In this document: positions 1 to 9,647 of the stretch, piece after piece | How positions within the stretch are numbered: the stretch's first letter is position 1 | Layout of the letters: every line of letters starts with the position of its first letter | From: Malachius bipustulatus | Lineage: Eukaryota > Arthropoda > Insecta > Coleoptera > Melyridae | DNA: 64,000 bases | Assembly (NCBI GenBank): GCA_910589415.1 | Contig: OU342633.1 | Coordinates: 12,438,858-12,502,857 of the forward strand | Direction of reading: 5' to 3' | Program-made: the position numbers and the translations under genes | The notes under the pieces: model-generated | Database searches by the model: none | Seen by the model: the letters and a program-made list of their open reading frames with translations, nothing else | What the model was told of the DNA's origin: nothing

Positions 1-52
1 GTTAAATATACCACCTACCTCTGCTCCAAGAAAACCAGATTATGTTTTATTT

Positions 53-476
53 ATTACATATTACATTAAATCGAATAAGCCAAATTTCAAGACTTACGAA
101 ATTGATGAAATTATGAGAAGACATGGACATGATGTTTTACGACTGTCTCCTTATCATCCAGATCTCAATCCTATCGAGTTGGTTTGGGTGGATATGGAGC
201 ACTATGTGGCGAGTTTTTTTGTGGTTATACGGCTGTGCAGTGGAATGCCAAGTGTGACCATTCGAAAAAAATTGAGAACGAATTCATGGCCAGAGAAGAA
301 GCTATGGTTATAGTGGAGGATTTAATTATTCAACTGGGAGGTATGTTAACGACGATGAAAATGCCGATAGTGACGAAGGGAACTATTCTGATAGCGGTAC
401 TGATAATGACCTGAATGAGCAGTACTTGAAGCCAAATTACCAGAGCGGAGCGACTGTGTCTTACCTTCATAGTTAA
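53..476 (+). pseudogene. DDE-type (DDE_3/IS630-like) transposase C-terminal relic, frameshifted
   Basis: From about base 53 the reading frame gives a DDE_3-type transposase end. It has a T-Y-E-I-D-E-I lead-in, R-R-H-G-H-D-V-L-R-L, then the hallmark S-P-Y-H-P-D-L-N-P-I-E-L-V-W, in which the E is the last catalytic acid of the DDE triad, followed by the H-Y-V-A-S helix. After that the coding track jumps frame near base 200 (C-D-H-S-K-K-I-E-N-E-F continues in a second frame) and again near base 345, where an acidic tail (D-D-D-E-N-A-D-S-D-E) runs to a stop at 474-476. The first two catalytic aspartates would lie upstream of the window. The family assignment is firm from the motif. The gene is dead because of at least two frameshifts. 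A related relic lies at 5668-5999. Confidence 0.75.
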
Positions 477-610
477 GACCAATGTTCCCTCTTCGAGTTG
501 TACATCCCCGCTAATTATAAACAGTTTAATAAATTTTTGCTAATCATTCTAATATCTATAAACTCTTATAAGCTACAAATTTCCTGCCTATAAGCTGCAA
601 AATACGCAAC

Positions 611-632
611 GTCAGGTCAGGTCAGGTCAGGT
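611..632. repeat. Short interstitial TCAGG-type repeat
   Basis: Four head-to-tail copies of GTCAG plus GT. The unit is a rotation of TCAGG, the telomeric repeat of many beetles, but four copies can arise by chance or by local slippage. It is not evidence of a telomere. Confidence 0.5.
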
Positions 633-639
633 TTGTTCA

Positions 640-1212
640 TAATTATTGTGTATCAGAATAATTATTTGCGAATAATTGTTAATTTATACTTATAGAAAAT
701 AGCATATTATTATGTAGGTACCTAAGTATTTGTACCTTTTGTACCCAGAAAGTGGTGCAGTGTCTTTAATAAATTTTACATCCATGGTCTGCATTTTAAA
801 TGGCTTACACCAATAAAAATTCCTACTGGTCTAAGTTTTCATATTTATTAAACGCACCCAAATTAGCTCCCAGTTCATAATAAAATTAAACGTCAAGTAT
901 CAATGTCATTACATTTAAAAAAATTGATTATATAAACCCTGATTTATTTCTAAATAGTCTGCCAAGGTCATATTTGTTTATGCTACGTTGTAACATCGAA
1001 CATTGTGTCACTAAAGTAGAATTTGACGGTTATCAAAGAGACCAATGGAACATTTTTGACATTAGCAGTATTTGTTTCAACATTAGCAGTATTTCAGAAA
1101 CAACAAATTTAATATTCAATTACGACATCGCCCTTTGTTGTCAAGTTTTTTTTAACTAAAACAACTGATTTTGTTCTCTTTACGTCTGTCAGTTTTAACT
1201 TAGTTTGTAGAT
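640..1212. other. Intergenic AT-rich stretch
   Basis: No coding pattern, tandem array or inverted repeat was recognised here. The 61-codon open frame at 974-1159 shows no recognisable family and has the composition of random AT-rich sequence. Confidence 0.5.
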
Positions 1213-1839
1213 AAAAGAGGAACGCATCAAATCCGACCACATAAAATTTCACAAACTACCTTAAATGCTATACATGACCACATAAAAAGTTTTAAGGGTC
1301 GACATTCACATTATAGTCTCAATAAATCCAGGTCATATCTACATGAATCATTGAACGTGAAAAAAATTCATAAAATGTACACCGAAAAATAACCAGATAG
1401 AAAAATTAGCTATGAAACATATCGAAATATTTTTCTAAAAGACTTAAACATCGGTTTTGGATATCCAAGGTCTGACACCTGTAGTATCTGTGATGCAAAT
1501 AAAATTAAAGCTGATTCCTTGAGGTCACAACTAGATGTTTCGGAAGACGAAGATACAAATATAAACAGAAGATAAACTACACAAATTAAAAGCAATACTC
1601 GGCCAGTAAGAGAGATAAAATTTACGAATGAACACCCATGAACAGTTGTGATGATAAATTTCTTATAATGGAGCCTTTGAAGATTTCGTTATTGTAAATC
1701 GCAACCAAACTTAGCCATGTAATATTACTCCTGAACCCTTGTACTCCAAATTAATACCTGTGCCCAAAAAGAAGCACCTACAGTTGATGGAACTTAAATC
1801 ATTTGTGTCAGAGAAGAGTTGTTTGGAATCAGCTCGTTT
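1213..1839 (+). pseudogene. Sola-like transposase relic (copy 1), internally deleted
   Basis: The stretch from 1213 reads R-G-x-H...R-P-H-K-I-S...I-H-D-H-I-K-S-F-K-G-R-H-S-H-Y-S. A D-T-C-S-I-C-D cysteine motif follows near 1470. These are the same landmarks, in the same order, as in the intact transposase at 21462-24101 (P-P-H-K-I-P, H-I-R-S-F, S-H-Y-S, D-T-C-S-K-C-D). Near 1740-1800 a piece matching the family's C-terminal end appears (Y-S-K-L-I-P-V-P-K-K-K-H-L-Q-L-M), so the catalytic middle is missing. Several in-frame stops are present. By inference this is a decayed, internally deleted member of the same superfamily but of a different family from the 21-kb element. Confidence 0.6.
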
Positions 1840-2204
1840 TAGTGTTAGTTTATTGTATAAATTAAATAGGGTTCAGGTACTTATAGGTGTTAAAATTGTA
1901 CAGTTAGTGATAGGATGTGTAGTGTTGATTTCTTTGTAAAAACTTTGTGTACTTTGTGTCTAGTTTAAACTGTTGAATAATAAACAAGTTGTAAATGGTA
2001 AATAGTATGGCAAAGCAGTTCAGCCAACTTTCACCTAATTCTGTAAACTTGGTAATTTGCACGGAAACCAAATTTGAACTGCAAGAACTAAGTGCATTTA
2101 TTTTTTTGTTTAATTCAGAAAAAATTGTTAGGTATGTAAGACATTTTCATGTTATTTAAAATGCATAAGTTTAATAAAATTATTCCAAGAAAATCAAATA
2201 ATAT

Positions 2205-2470
2205 TTGATTTTCTATGAGACATTTTCTGGAAAAGAAAAGATTCTTAGGAACATTAGACATAAGAGAATGGTTTGTAATGAATTGCAAGAAGCATACAAA
2301 CAAGACAAGGAGGACGAAGAAATTCAAGAAACTAGCGATGAAGACTCAAAACAAAGCAGACAATCAGTATCTAGGCGTAATCGATTCAAAAAGCATACGG
2401 ACAATATTGCTGAATTTTTTGACTGCATTCCCAAAATGGAATCGCATTATTGTCGACAATGTTAATAAAC
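2205..2470 (+). pseudogene. Sola-like transposase fragment (copy 2)
   Basis: A single open stretch reads C-N-E-L-Q-E-A-Y, an acidic/basic linker, then R-F-K-K-H-T-D-N-I-A-E-F-F-D-C-I-P-K-M-E-S-H-Y-C-R-Q. The last part corresponds to the H-I-R-S-F-P-A-Y-K-S-H-Y-S-R segment of the intact transposase at 21.6 kb and to the H-I-N-S-F-P-R-V-P-G-H-Y-C-R segment of the relic at 52.6 kb. Only this segment survives, with no catalytic region. It may belong to the same dead insertion as the preceding relic, but the order (N-terminal piece downstream of a C-terminal piece) implies two copies. Confidence 0.5.
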
Positions 2471-2479
2471 GACAATAAA

Positions 2480-3060
2480 TAATAACGACAATATTTTATT
2501 ATTATTATCGTTATTATTGTAGATACTTATCTATAACCTTCATGGGCTCAATTATTAAAAAAAGACCACAATACCTTATACCTACATAAGTATATTTTAT
2601 AAACTTAATTTTATTCTAACTTATTATTACTTTCATGTATCAAGAGTAGGGAATAGACATAGAAGCTTTTATGCTGCAAGGAGTCTATAGCAGAACTAAT
2701 TCCAAGACTGGGAACTCAATTAAAATTTCATATTTTTTTTTTAAATGATGACCTCTCTAGGTTACTAAACAATTTAGACTTCCTGTTCTAGCCCAGAATA
2801 GTAAATTCTGATCGCCTACCAAAATTTGCTCAACCTTCAACATCCAACACAGATAAACCCTTCGTCAAACCAAACACTCCAAAGAGCCCAACAAAAAAAG
2901 TTAGTTTTTATACCTAAAATTTTTAAATCTCGAATGGTTGGTAAAGTTTGTCTACTCACTTAGTTTTTATGTTTTTACAGGAACACTACCCCAAGACGAG
3001 TCAATTTTCATAGACGTAAGTTAACATTAATAATACATAATTAGTTTTATTATTATCGTA
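2480..3060. other. Intergenic stretch, no supported gene
   Basis: AT-rich sequence. A short segment at about 2815-2903 codes for proline/serine-rich text and is followed by an exon-like piece bounded by a TTTTTACAG acceptor and a GTAAGT donor (about 2981-3016). No family could be recognised, so no gene is called. Confidence 0.4.
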
Positions 3061-3094
3061 AATAAAACAATAACTTGCAGGGTTTACGGTCAAT

Positions 3095-3297
3095 ATTATA
3101 AACGCTGGTTAATTTAACTGGTAGATTTCTGTGCCCGATTTTGAAGCTAATATTAACCTCGAATAACTTTTATTAATATTTTTGTAATCCCTTTTATGCC
3201 AAGAGTAATTAAAATGCAATAATTTCTACCCATAGTCTATATCTTCTCCAGAAACGACCACAGAAATCGGCCAGTTAACTTAACCAGCGTTTATAAT
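3095..3297. mobile_element. Small MITE with ~38-bp terminal inverted repeats
   Basis: The left end ATTATAAACGCTGGTTAA is matched in inverted orientation at 3280-3297. The two ends pair over about 38 bases with three or four mismatches, extending inward to ATTTCTGTG. The interior of about 125 bp is AT-rich and has no coding potential. Element size (203 bp) and structure fit a non-autonomous DNA transposon. No clear target duplication was seen, so the superfamily is left open. Confidence 0.7.
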
Positions 3298-3660
3298 GTT
3301 AAAATTTTAAAATTTTAAAATATTTAAAATTTTTAAAAATTTTACTTCGAAGAAAGCGAGAAAATAAGGCAAGTATACTCAACGATTAATAAATAAAGTA
3401 ATGAAAGTATATCATTTGAAACATAAGACAGTGGTCTGCGTTAAATTACTTTTACTGTTACTTTTAAATTAAATTTACTCTTGCGTTAAATTGATATTTT
3501 TTGACAAAGCTCGTATACGGCTCAAAAAAATTCATATCTGATGGCTGCATTTTAAGTTTTGGACCATGCACAACTTTTTATCAAGAATACATTTTTTCAT
3601 AAAACCATCAATAAAAAAGTTTTCCATACGGTTTCAACTTAAGCAGACACACTGTATATA

Positions 3661-3760
3661 AATGCTAATAATCTATATGGATGGGCTTTTGTATATAAAT
3701 GCTAATAATCTATATGGATGGGCTTTATCTCCAGAGATTACCAGACAAAGACTTTAAAGG
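3661..3760 (+). pseudogene. B-family DNA polymerase relic, motif A part, tandemly duplicated
   Basis: The sequence codes for N-A-N-N-L-Y-G-W-A-L-S-P-E, matching the D-x-N-N-L-Y-G-x-A-M motif A region of protein-primed B-family DNA polymerases of the Polinton/Maverick type. The catalytic aspartate position reads N here. A 36-base segment carrying this motif is present twice in direct tandem (about 3655-3690 and 3691-3726), only the second copy being followed by more coding text. The motif C half lies at 4422-4790 in the same strand order, after a LINE fragment. By inference both halves come from one broken polymerase gene. Confidence 0.55.
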
Positions 3761-3841
3761 TTGACTTGTAAAGAGTTGTAATGACTTGGCTAAAAATTTT
3801 AAGATCTAGTAATAAAATAGCTGTGATATCATTTTAGCATC

Positions 3842-3868
3842 CTGATGAAGACATGTACTATGTCGAAA
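3842..3868 (+). ncRNA. Hammerhead-like core (CTGATGA-A-stem-GAAA)
   Basis: CTGATGA is followed by one extra A, a 5-bp stem GACAT/ATGTC with a 5-base loop, then GAAA. This is the hammerhead catalytic core layout, except that the extra A separates the core from stem II. Stems I and III are not convincing. The same layout occurs at Penelope termini elsewhere in the window, so this is probably the end of a Penelope-like relic rather than an active ribozyme. Confidence 0.35.
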
Positions 3869-3879
3869 CTTTGTTTTTT

Positions 3880-4380
3880 TTTCAATATGCACTGCAGGGA
3901 AATCCCTATGACGCTCTGGGAGCGGTACATGAGCGGAGATATCGATTCACGTTGGCTTTGAATCTCTGTAGGTTGTATACTTCGGGAAACACGCCCTTTG
4001 GAATGCTATTCCAAAGTGATGCGGTTCTATACATAAAAGAAGTCTGAAATAGGGTGGTACGAGGTGTAACGAGCTGAACCTGACACGAATGAGCGTCTGC
4101 GGCTCGACGTGTACTTCTTCCCGGTCTTGATCTTGGTGGGATCAAGCGGGCCACGTCTTTTGAACACTTTCCATTAAAATATCTGTAAAACAGACTCAGG
4201 TCAGCTACTCTTCTTCGATGTTCGAGAGTGTCTAAATTTTTTATCAAATCTGGGTCCCCAATCAATGACGTAATATAAGGAGTGCTCAAAATTGGCCGAA
4301 AGTTTGCTGTTCGTTCCCGTTATATCTTCTCTCCAAGTTATCAGATAGTGATAAGGGTTATGTTTTAAAAGTTGATTTAG
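3880..4380 (-). pseudogene. LINE reverse transcriptase C-terminal fragment
   Basis: Read on the minus strand, 4289-3906 gives L-D-T-L-E-H-R-R-R-V-A-D-L-S-L-F-Y-R-Y-F, then R-S-T-R-R-A-A-D-A-H, S-F-M-Y-R-T-A-S-L-W-N-S-I-P, and Y-N-L-Q-R-F-K-A-N-V-N-R-Y-L. This is the typical C-terminal tail of APE-type LINE ORF2 proteins, after the RT domain. The 3' end after the stop (a C-G-T-C-A-T-A-G-G-G-A-T-T motif) is shared with the fragment ending near 29,110, so the two are copies of one LINE family. It is 5'-truncated and sits between the two halves of the polymerase relic, which suggests insertion into that gene. Confidence 0.75.
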
Positions 4381-4421
4381 CATTCCCTGTAGATTTGGCT
4401 ATTCATAACAAATTCTGTATT

Positions 4422-4790
4422 AGCTGTATTAGATTTCTCAAAATTGTTCCATTACAATGTAATTAAAAGAGAATTTAATGAACATAAAACTTCTTTATGG
4501 AGATACCGATAGTTTTAAATATGAGATTAAAAAGGCAGATATCAATTAATTTATGAAAAATAATGACTATTTTGATACATCTGATTATCGAAAGGATCAT
4601 CCATTATTGTATTCTGATTAAAATAGGAAAATTCAAAGATGAATTGAATGGCATTAATATATTAGAGTACATAGGTTGAAAATTCTGTTTCGAAAAAATT
4701 AAAAGGTATTAAGAAAGCAGTATTGAAAGAAGAAATAAGTTTTTAAGATTACAAAAATTGCTTATTTAATCAAAAAGAATACTTTCATTG
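4422..4790 (+). pseudogene. B-family DNA polymerase relic, motif C part (Polinton-like)
   Basis: From 4422 the sequence codes for A-V-L-D-F-S-K-L-F-H-Y-N-V-I-K-R-E-F. Near 4495 comes Y-G-D-T-D-S-F-K-Y-E-I, which is motif C with its D-x-D catalytic aspartates. Then follow Y-F-D-T-S-D-Y-R-K-D-H-P-L, K-F-K-D-E-L-N-G, and, in a shifted frame, K-G-I-K-K-A-V-L-K-E-E-I with D-Y-K-N-C-L-F-N. This order is that of the protein-primed DNA polymerases found in Polinton/Maverick elements and related linear viruses and plasmids of arthropods. Several stops and at least two frame changes make it non-functional. No capsid, integrase or protease companion gene was seen nearby. Confidence 0.65.
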
Positions 4791-5179
4791 ACAGAAAGTG
4801 ATCAGGAGTCATAAGCATGATCACTTGTGAGCATGCTGAGCAACTAATTAGTTTTTCACTAAATAGTGAAATTATGAGTAATTATACGCTTAGGAAATGT
4901 CTAAGTTTAAATGGTTTCATCTCGGTTTAATTCATTTTTTAAGGTATTAAGGTATTTTTAAATTGCTGAAGTTCAGACGGTTGTCTGATTTTTAATGGCG
5001 TATAATATTATGCTAAAATTTTATTGTCTTTGGTATTGGTAATTTTTAAATTTATGATTTAAATTTTATTTACTTATTATTGCAATATTAAAAATGAAAA
5101 TAAACATTTAAGAAGAAGTACCTAGTAGATATAAATTATATATTTTTTAACAAGAAGCAAAAGTAGTTAAGTATATAAT

Positions 5180-5626
5180 AAATAACATACCGAGTAACGC
5201 AGAGCTTCATTACAGCTGAGCGTTAGTTAATTGACCGAGAGCAAAGTTTGAGGTCAGTTAAAACGTGAGGCCTTCCTTGTACCCCCGGCTGAAAACCCTC
5301 CATCTTCCAGCGGGAGAGAATAAAACTGAAGATAAGTGCCTTCGCTGATCCATTTTTATCAGACCAATTCATTCTGCTGAACTCCACGCTCTTGTCTTAG
5401 TATTAATTGTTAACCACGCTCAAGAGTTCCATTGTGATAGTAATAACTGTGATTTTTTTTTAATAAAGAGTACCTGTTGTTCTGCTGACCTGCTTGTTAT
5501 TGTGAACTCTCTTAGATTAGCCACTCAATCCACACGACCCTTGTCTCTTAATTGTCTCATGCTCTCAACGGTTATTTTTCCCCTCCAAGGGTAAAATAAT
5601 TCGTTTCAATTGACGCCCAACGTCAA
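5180..5626 (+). mobile_element. Possible solo LTR with primer-binding-site-like end
   Basis: The stretch contains an AATAAA signal near 5463, followed by a region ending in a GT/T-rich tail. It then stops at about 5609 before TTGACGCCCAACGTC, which resembles a retroviral primer-binding site (TGGCGCCCAACG with one change). No gag or pol follows; instead a transposase relic begins at 5668. The left boundary is not visible. Interpretation as an LTR plus PBS stub is an inference. Confidence 0.3.
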
Positions 5627-5667
5627 TAGTTCGTTTCAAGATTCATTGTCGACCAATTACTGGCCTC

Positions 5668-5999
5668 CAACAGCCATAGTGTCTTAAGATTGCCCCCTTA
5701 TCACCCCGACCTCAATCCAATTGAAAAAATGTGGGGTATAGTCAAGAACTGGGTGGCAGATGTCACTTTTAAATTATGATGACGTAAAAAAATTGGATCA
5801 GAAAAAAATTTCCGATAATTTTGAAGAAACCGCAAGATCAGCAAGATCATTATTTAAAAGCGTGGAAAAAGTGGAAGACTCCTACGTAAAAAACGAGCAC
5901 TTTATAGATGACAACATCGACATCATAATAAATACCGAAAACGATTTGAGTTCCAGTGAAGATTGGTCCGATGATGATGAAAGAGAGGTGTTTTCTTAA
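5668..5999 (+). pseudogene. DDE-type (DDE_3/IS630-like) transposase relic, second family
   Basis: The coding text S-V-L-R-L-P-P-Y-H-P-D-L-N-P-I-E-K-M-W-G-I-V-K-N-W-V-A contains the last catalytic glutamate in the N-P-I-E-x-x-W signature. A single-base frame change near 5775 then leads into V-K-K-L-D-Q-K-K-I-S-D-N-F and an acidic C-terminus (E-N-D-L-S-S-S-E-D-W-S-D-D-D-E) ending at 5999. The architecture is the same as in the relic at 53-476, but the sequence differs enough to be another family. It is truncated at the 5' end. Confidence 0.7.
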
Positions 6000-6442
6000 C
6001 GTCTGCTATTTATTACTTTGCTTTAACATCTTTTTAATTTTTCAATTAAATTATTTTTTTCTTATTATAATAAAGCTCAGCGTACAAATTTTTTTTTTCA
6101 ACTTTTTCCTGGAAGATAATGACGCCGTAAGATTTCAATTTTGTCGACATCCTGCATGTTATCTTAGAAAGCGAGTGAAATAACAATAACTAGACGGGTA
6201 TAAAAGGATCGTAGTTTAAAACTGCATCACTCTGTATTATGTTTTTTAGTTATAATCTACAAGAGTTTTTTTTAGTTATATTTTATATTGTATCATTATT
6301 AGTGTATTTTTTAATAAAAAAATACACTATTGAGGACGACATCACTTTTCGAAAATCACCCAAACTCATCAAATGTCCACCGATCATGACCCCCAGATCA
6401 CGAAAAAGTGGTTTTCCAAAATTCACCTGCCCACGATATATA

Positions 6443-7320
6443 CAGTGTGACCCATTTGTTCTTGAAACACCCTGTAGAATCTTAATTTATGGTGCGATTT
6501 TAGAGAAATTTCTTTTAAACCATAGAGCTTGATAAACTATATTTTGGGAGCAAAAAGTGTCTCATTCCTACAAAATCCAAGGCCTACTAGATCAGTGTTT
6601 ACTTGTAAAATCTCAAAAATTCATATTAGCGATTTTTTTAGAAAAAAACTGGGCACGCCACGGGATTCACCAGCCCTCAAAACGGTACTGTACCAAATTT
6701 TATTGGAAATGTCAGAGTAATAAGGATCTTGCAGTTATTTTAGAAATTCATAATAGAACTCCGAATTTTCATTAATTCAATTGAAAAGGTCAAGAGAGAC
6801 AAAATAGAAATTGTACGTCTAGTCGGTGATAATGTAGGTACTTTAATTTTTTAATTATAATTTTTTATTATTTATTTATTTTTTTTATTTTGATTTGATT
6901 TTTTTTATTTTTATTTTTACTTTTTTTTTACTTTTTTTTAATTTTAATTTTTACTTATGATATAGCTTTTGACCTTTTTCAAATTAATTTATGAAAATTC
7001 GGAGCATTATTATGAATTTTTAAAATAACTACAAGATCCTTTTTACTCTGACATTTTCAATAAAATTTGGTACAGTACCGTTTTGAGGGCTGGTGAATCC
7101 CGTGGCGTGCCCAGTTTTTTTCTAAAAAAATCGCTAATATGAATTTTTGAGATTTTACAAGTAAACACTGATCTAGTAGGCCCTGGATATTGTAGGAATG
7201 AGACGCTTTTTGCTCCCAAAATATAGTTTATCAAGCTCTATGATTTAAAAGAAATTTCTTTAGAATCGCACCATAAATTAAGATTCTACAGGGTGTTTCA
7301 AGAACAAATGGGTCACACTG
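6443..7320. mobile_element. Foldback/long-TIR element with ~351-bp arms
   Basis: The left arm 6443-6793 is repeated in inverted orientation at 6969-7320, with roughly 95% identity by eye. Ends are CAGTGTGACCC...GGGTCACACTG, bounded by TA on both sides, as expected for TA-targeting (Tc1/mariner-type) elements. The ~175-bp spacer is T-rich and non-coding. Both arms carry the same 63-codon open frame, but it matches no known family and I treat it as fortuitous. A transcript would form a very long hairpin. The right end abuts a TATATTTA-rich tract that borders the Penelope complex. Confidence 0.85.
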
Positions 7321-7468
7321 TATATATATATATTTATATATTTATATATATATTTATATATTTAAAAATTAGTAGTTTATTTCGACTGTCCAGTTATATT
7401 ATGATATTAGGAATTATTTGGGTTTGCAGTCAATTAAATTAAAGAACACTCTTTTTTCTACGTCAAGC

Positions 7469-7496
7469 TTTCGAATTAATTTTAATTCTTCTTCAG
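7469..7496 (-). ncRNA. Hammerhead-like core in Penelope terminal region
   Basis: On the minus strand: CTGAAGA, one extra A, stem GAATTA/TAATTC with a 4-base loop, then GAAA. CTGANGA...GAAA is the hammerhead core consensus, but the extra A and unclear stems I/III make catalysis doubtful. The same motif occurs at 14,531-14,558 and 17,578-17,605. Hammerhead motifs in Penelope pseudo-LTRs are known from the literature. Confidence 0.4.
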
Positions 7497-9647
7497 GACT
7501 ATCTATAATATGATTAACAATATTAAATTTAGTATATAGGTGTTACAAAGATGGAAATTATATACTTACAGAATTTGAGATTAAAATTTAAAGTTTGTAA
7601 AAATTGTTAACCATAGGACTATTCTTGTATACATTCAAAGCAACTAACAACAACAAAGATAAAATTACATAACTAATGAAGTTCAATTTCCAATTCAGGC
7701 CGAAATGATAAAAAAAATTTTAAAGTTTTTTCTAATCTAAATGATTGACATATAAATAATAAATTTTTTTAAAAATTGAATAAAGATGATTTGATATCTA
7801 AAAATTATTTGTTTTTGACGACTTCATTACTATGTAAGTCCCCTATTGTTAGACAAAATTAATATTATTGTAATAACATTGAAGGAAAAAATAAAAATAT
7901 CGGAAGAATCAAAACTATTTAAACTTTGGATTAAATTGAGACTATTGTAGGTTATTGTTTTCTTTATCAATTTTTACTAAAAATGTGTAAATGCTACTAA
8001 GATTTTCTACATCTTTCATGGAGTTCATAGCATTTGAATTTTGTTGGATTCTAATCATTTCTATAAAAGTTCTTTTAAAGGTGTTACTTTCTATATCTAA
8101 GATTGATGTACCATCATAATTCATTTGGTGATCTTTATTGTTAACATGTTTAGCTAGAGCACAAGTGCCTGTATTACGTTTTGCATCACTTCTATGGGAT
8201 GTTATACGAGATTTTAAATTCCTTGAGGTTTGTCCTATGTAACAAAGATTGCAGTTAGCACAAGGAATGCAATATACAACATTTGATTGTTGCATTATTG
8301 GAGTTTTATCCTTAATTTTTGAAAAAAGCTGTTTAACGGTCTTCTGAGTTTTAAAGGCAGCTCTATCATTATCTGTTATTTTTAAAAGAGGAGCAAGTTT
8401 TGAAAAAAGAGGTTTAATATAAGGAAGAGAAAAATATCTTGTAACAACAGGATTTGTTTGTTGATCATTGATGTTATTCTGATTATTAATTGTAGAAGGT
8501 GTAGAATAAATTAGTTTATTTAACAAATTTTTTGGATAAGAATTTAGTCTTAATATTTCATAAAATTTTTTTAAAGATTTGTTTGTTTTAATGATTCATG
8601 TGTGATTTCTAAGATTTTATTTTTTATATTGATTATCAAATTTATTTTACATTTATAAGGATGGTAAGAATAGTAATTTATGTATCTTCCTGAATTGGTT
8701 GGTTTTGGGTAACATTCAGTTATTAAATTGGTGTCTTTTCTGATAATTCTAGTATCTAGAAATGGCACAGATGAATTATTTTCTTCTTCAACAGTGAATT
8801 GAATTTTATGATGGTAGCTGTTAAATATTCTTAAAGTTTCTTGTACTAAATTAATTGGAACTGAACAAATTATGTCATCAACGTATTTTTTACAAAAAGG
8901 AATTTGAAAAGGAAGTTTATCAATACACCAATCTAGAAGATCATCCATTATATATTGAGAAAGAATTGGTGAGATTATGGCTCCCATTGGTGTACCTGTA
9001 ATTTGTTTATAATAGGTGTTATTATAAGAAAAATACGTCGAATCAAAAATAAATTCAATTATTTTCAAAAAAATTTGTTTCGTAATGTTACAATTTTCTT
9101 TTATATTATCCCATCTTTTTTTAATACTTTTTGTTATTAAATCAAATGGTATGTTAGTGAAAAGTGATACAACGTCCAGGCTAATGATAACATAGTTTAG
9201 AGGAATGGTGATCTGATTAATGTACCTAGCAAACTCTATTGAATTTTTGATATAGTAGTTATTCTCATTGTTATAAGAAGAAGTTAAAATGTCAGAAAGA
9301 AATTTTGATAACTTACTATTAGGACAGTCTATTGAAGAAATTATTGGTCTTAATTTTAATACTACTTTATGTATCTTAGGGAGACCATAATATTTAGGTG
9401 AAATTGGATTATAGATCATTAATTTTTTAGCAATTTCTTGATTTATTTGTCCATTCTTTTTTAAAGATGTAACTAAATTGTTTGCTTTTTGTGCCAAAGT
9501 ACATGTAGGGTCTCTTGGAAGTTTTTTATATGTCTCTTGATCATTCAACATTTCAAGTGATAAATTATGATAGTCATCACGTCCAAGAATTACTGTAACA
9601 TTACCTTTATCGGCATTTAGAACTATCAGATCAGGATTACTTTTTAA

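Noticed and set aside
611..632. Telomere-like TCAGG array
   Set aside because: Only four units inside ordinary repetitive sequence; too short to claim a telomere or to fix the insect order.
2815..3016. Two small exon-like pieces with good splice signals
   Set aside because: No family recognised, and very short; splice-like words are frequent in AT-rich DNA.
6529..7234. 63-codon open frames in both arms of the foldback element
   Set aside because: Present only because the arms are copies of each other; no family similarity and no catalytic motifs.
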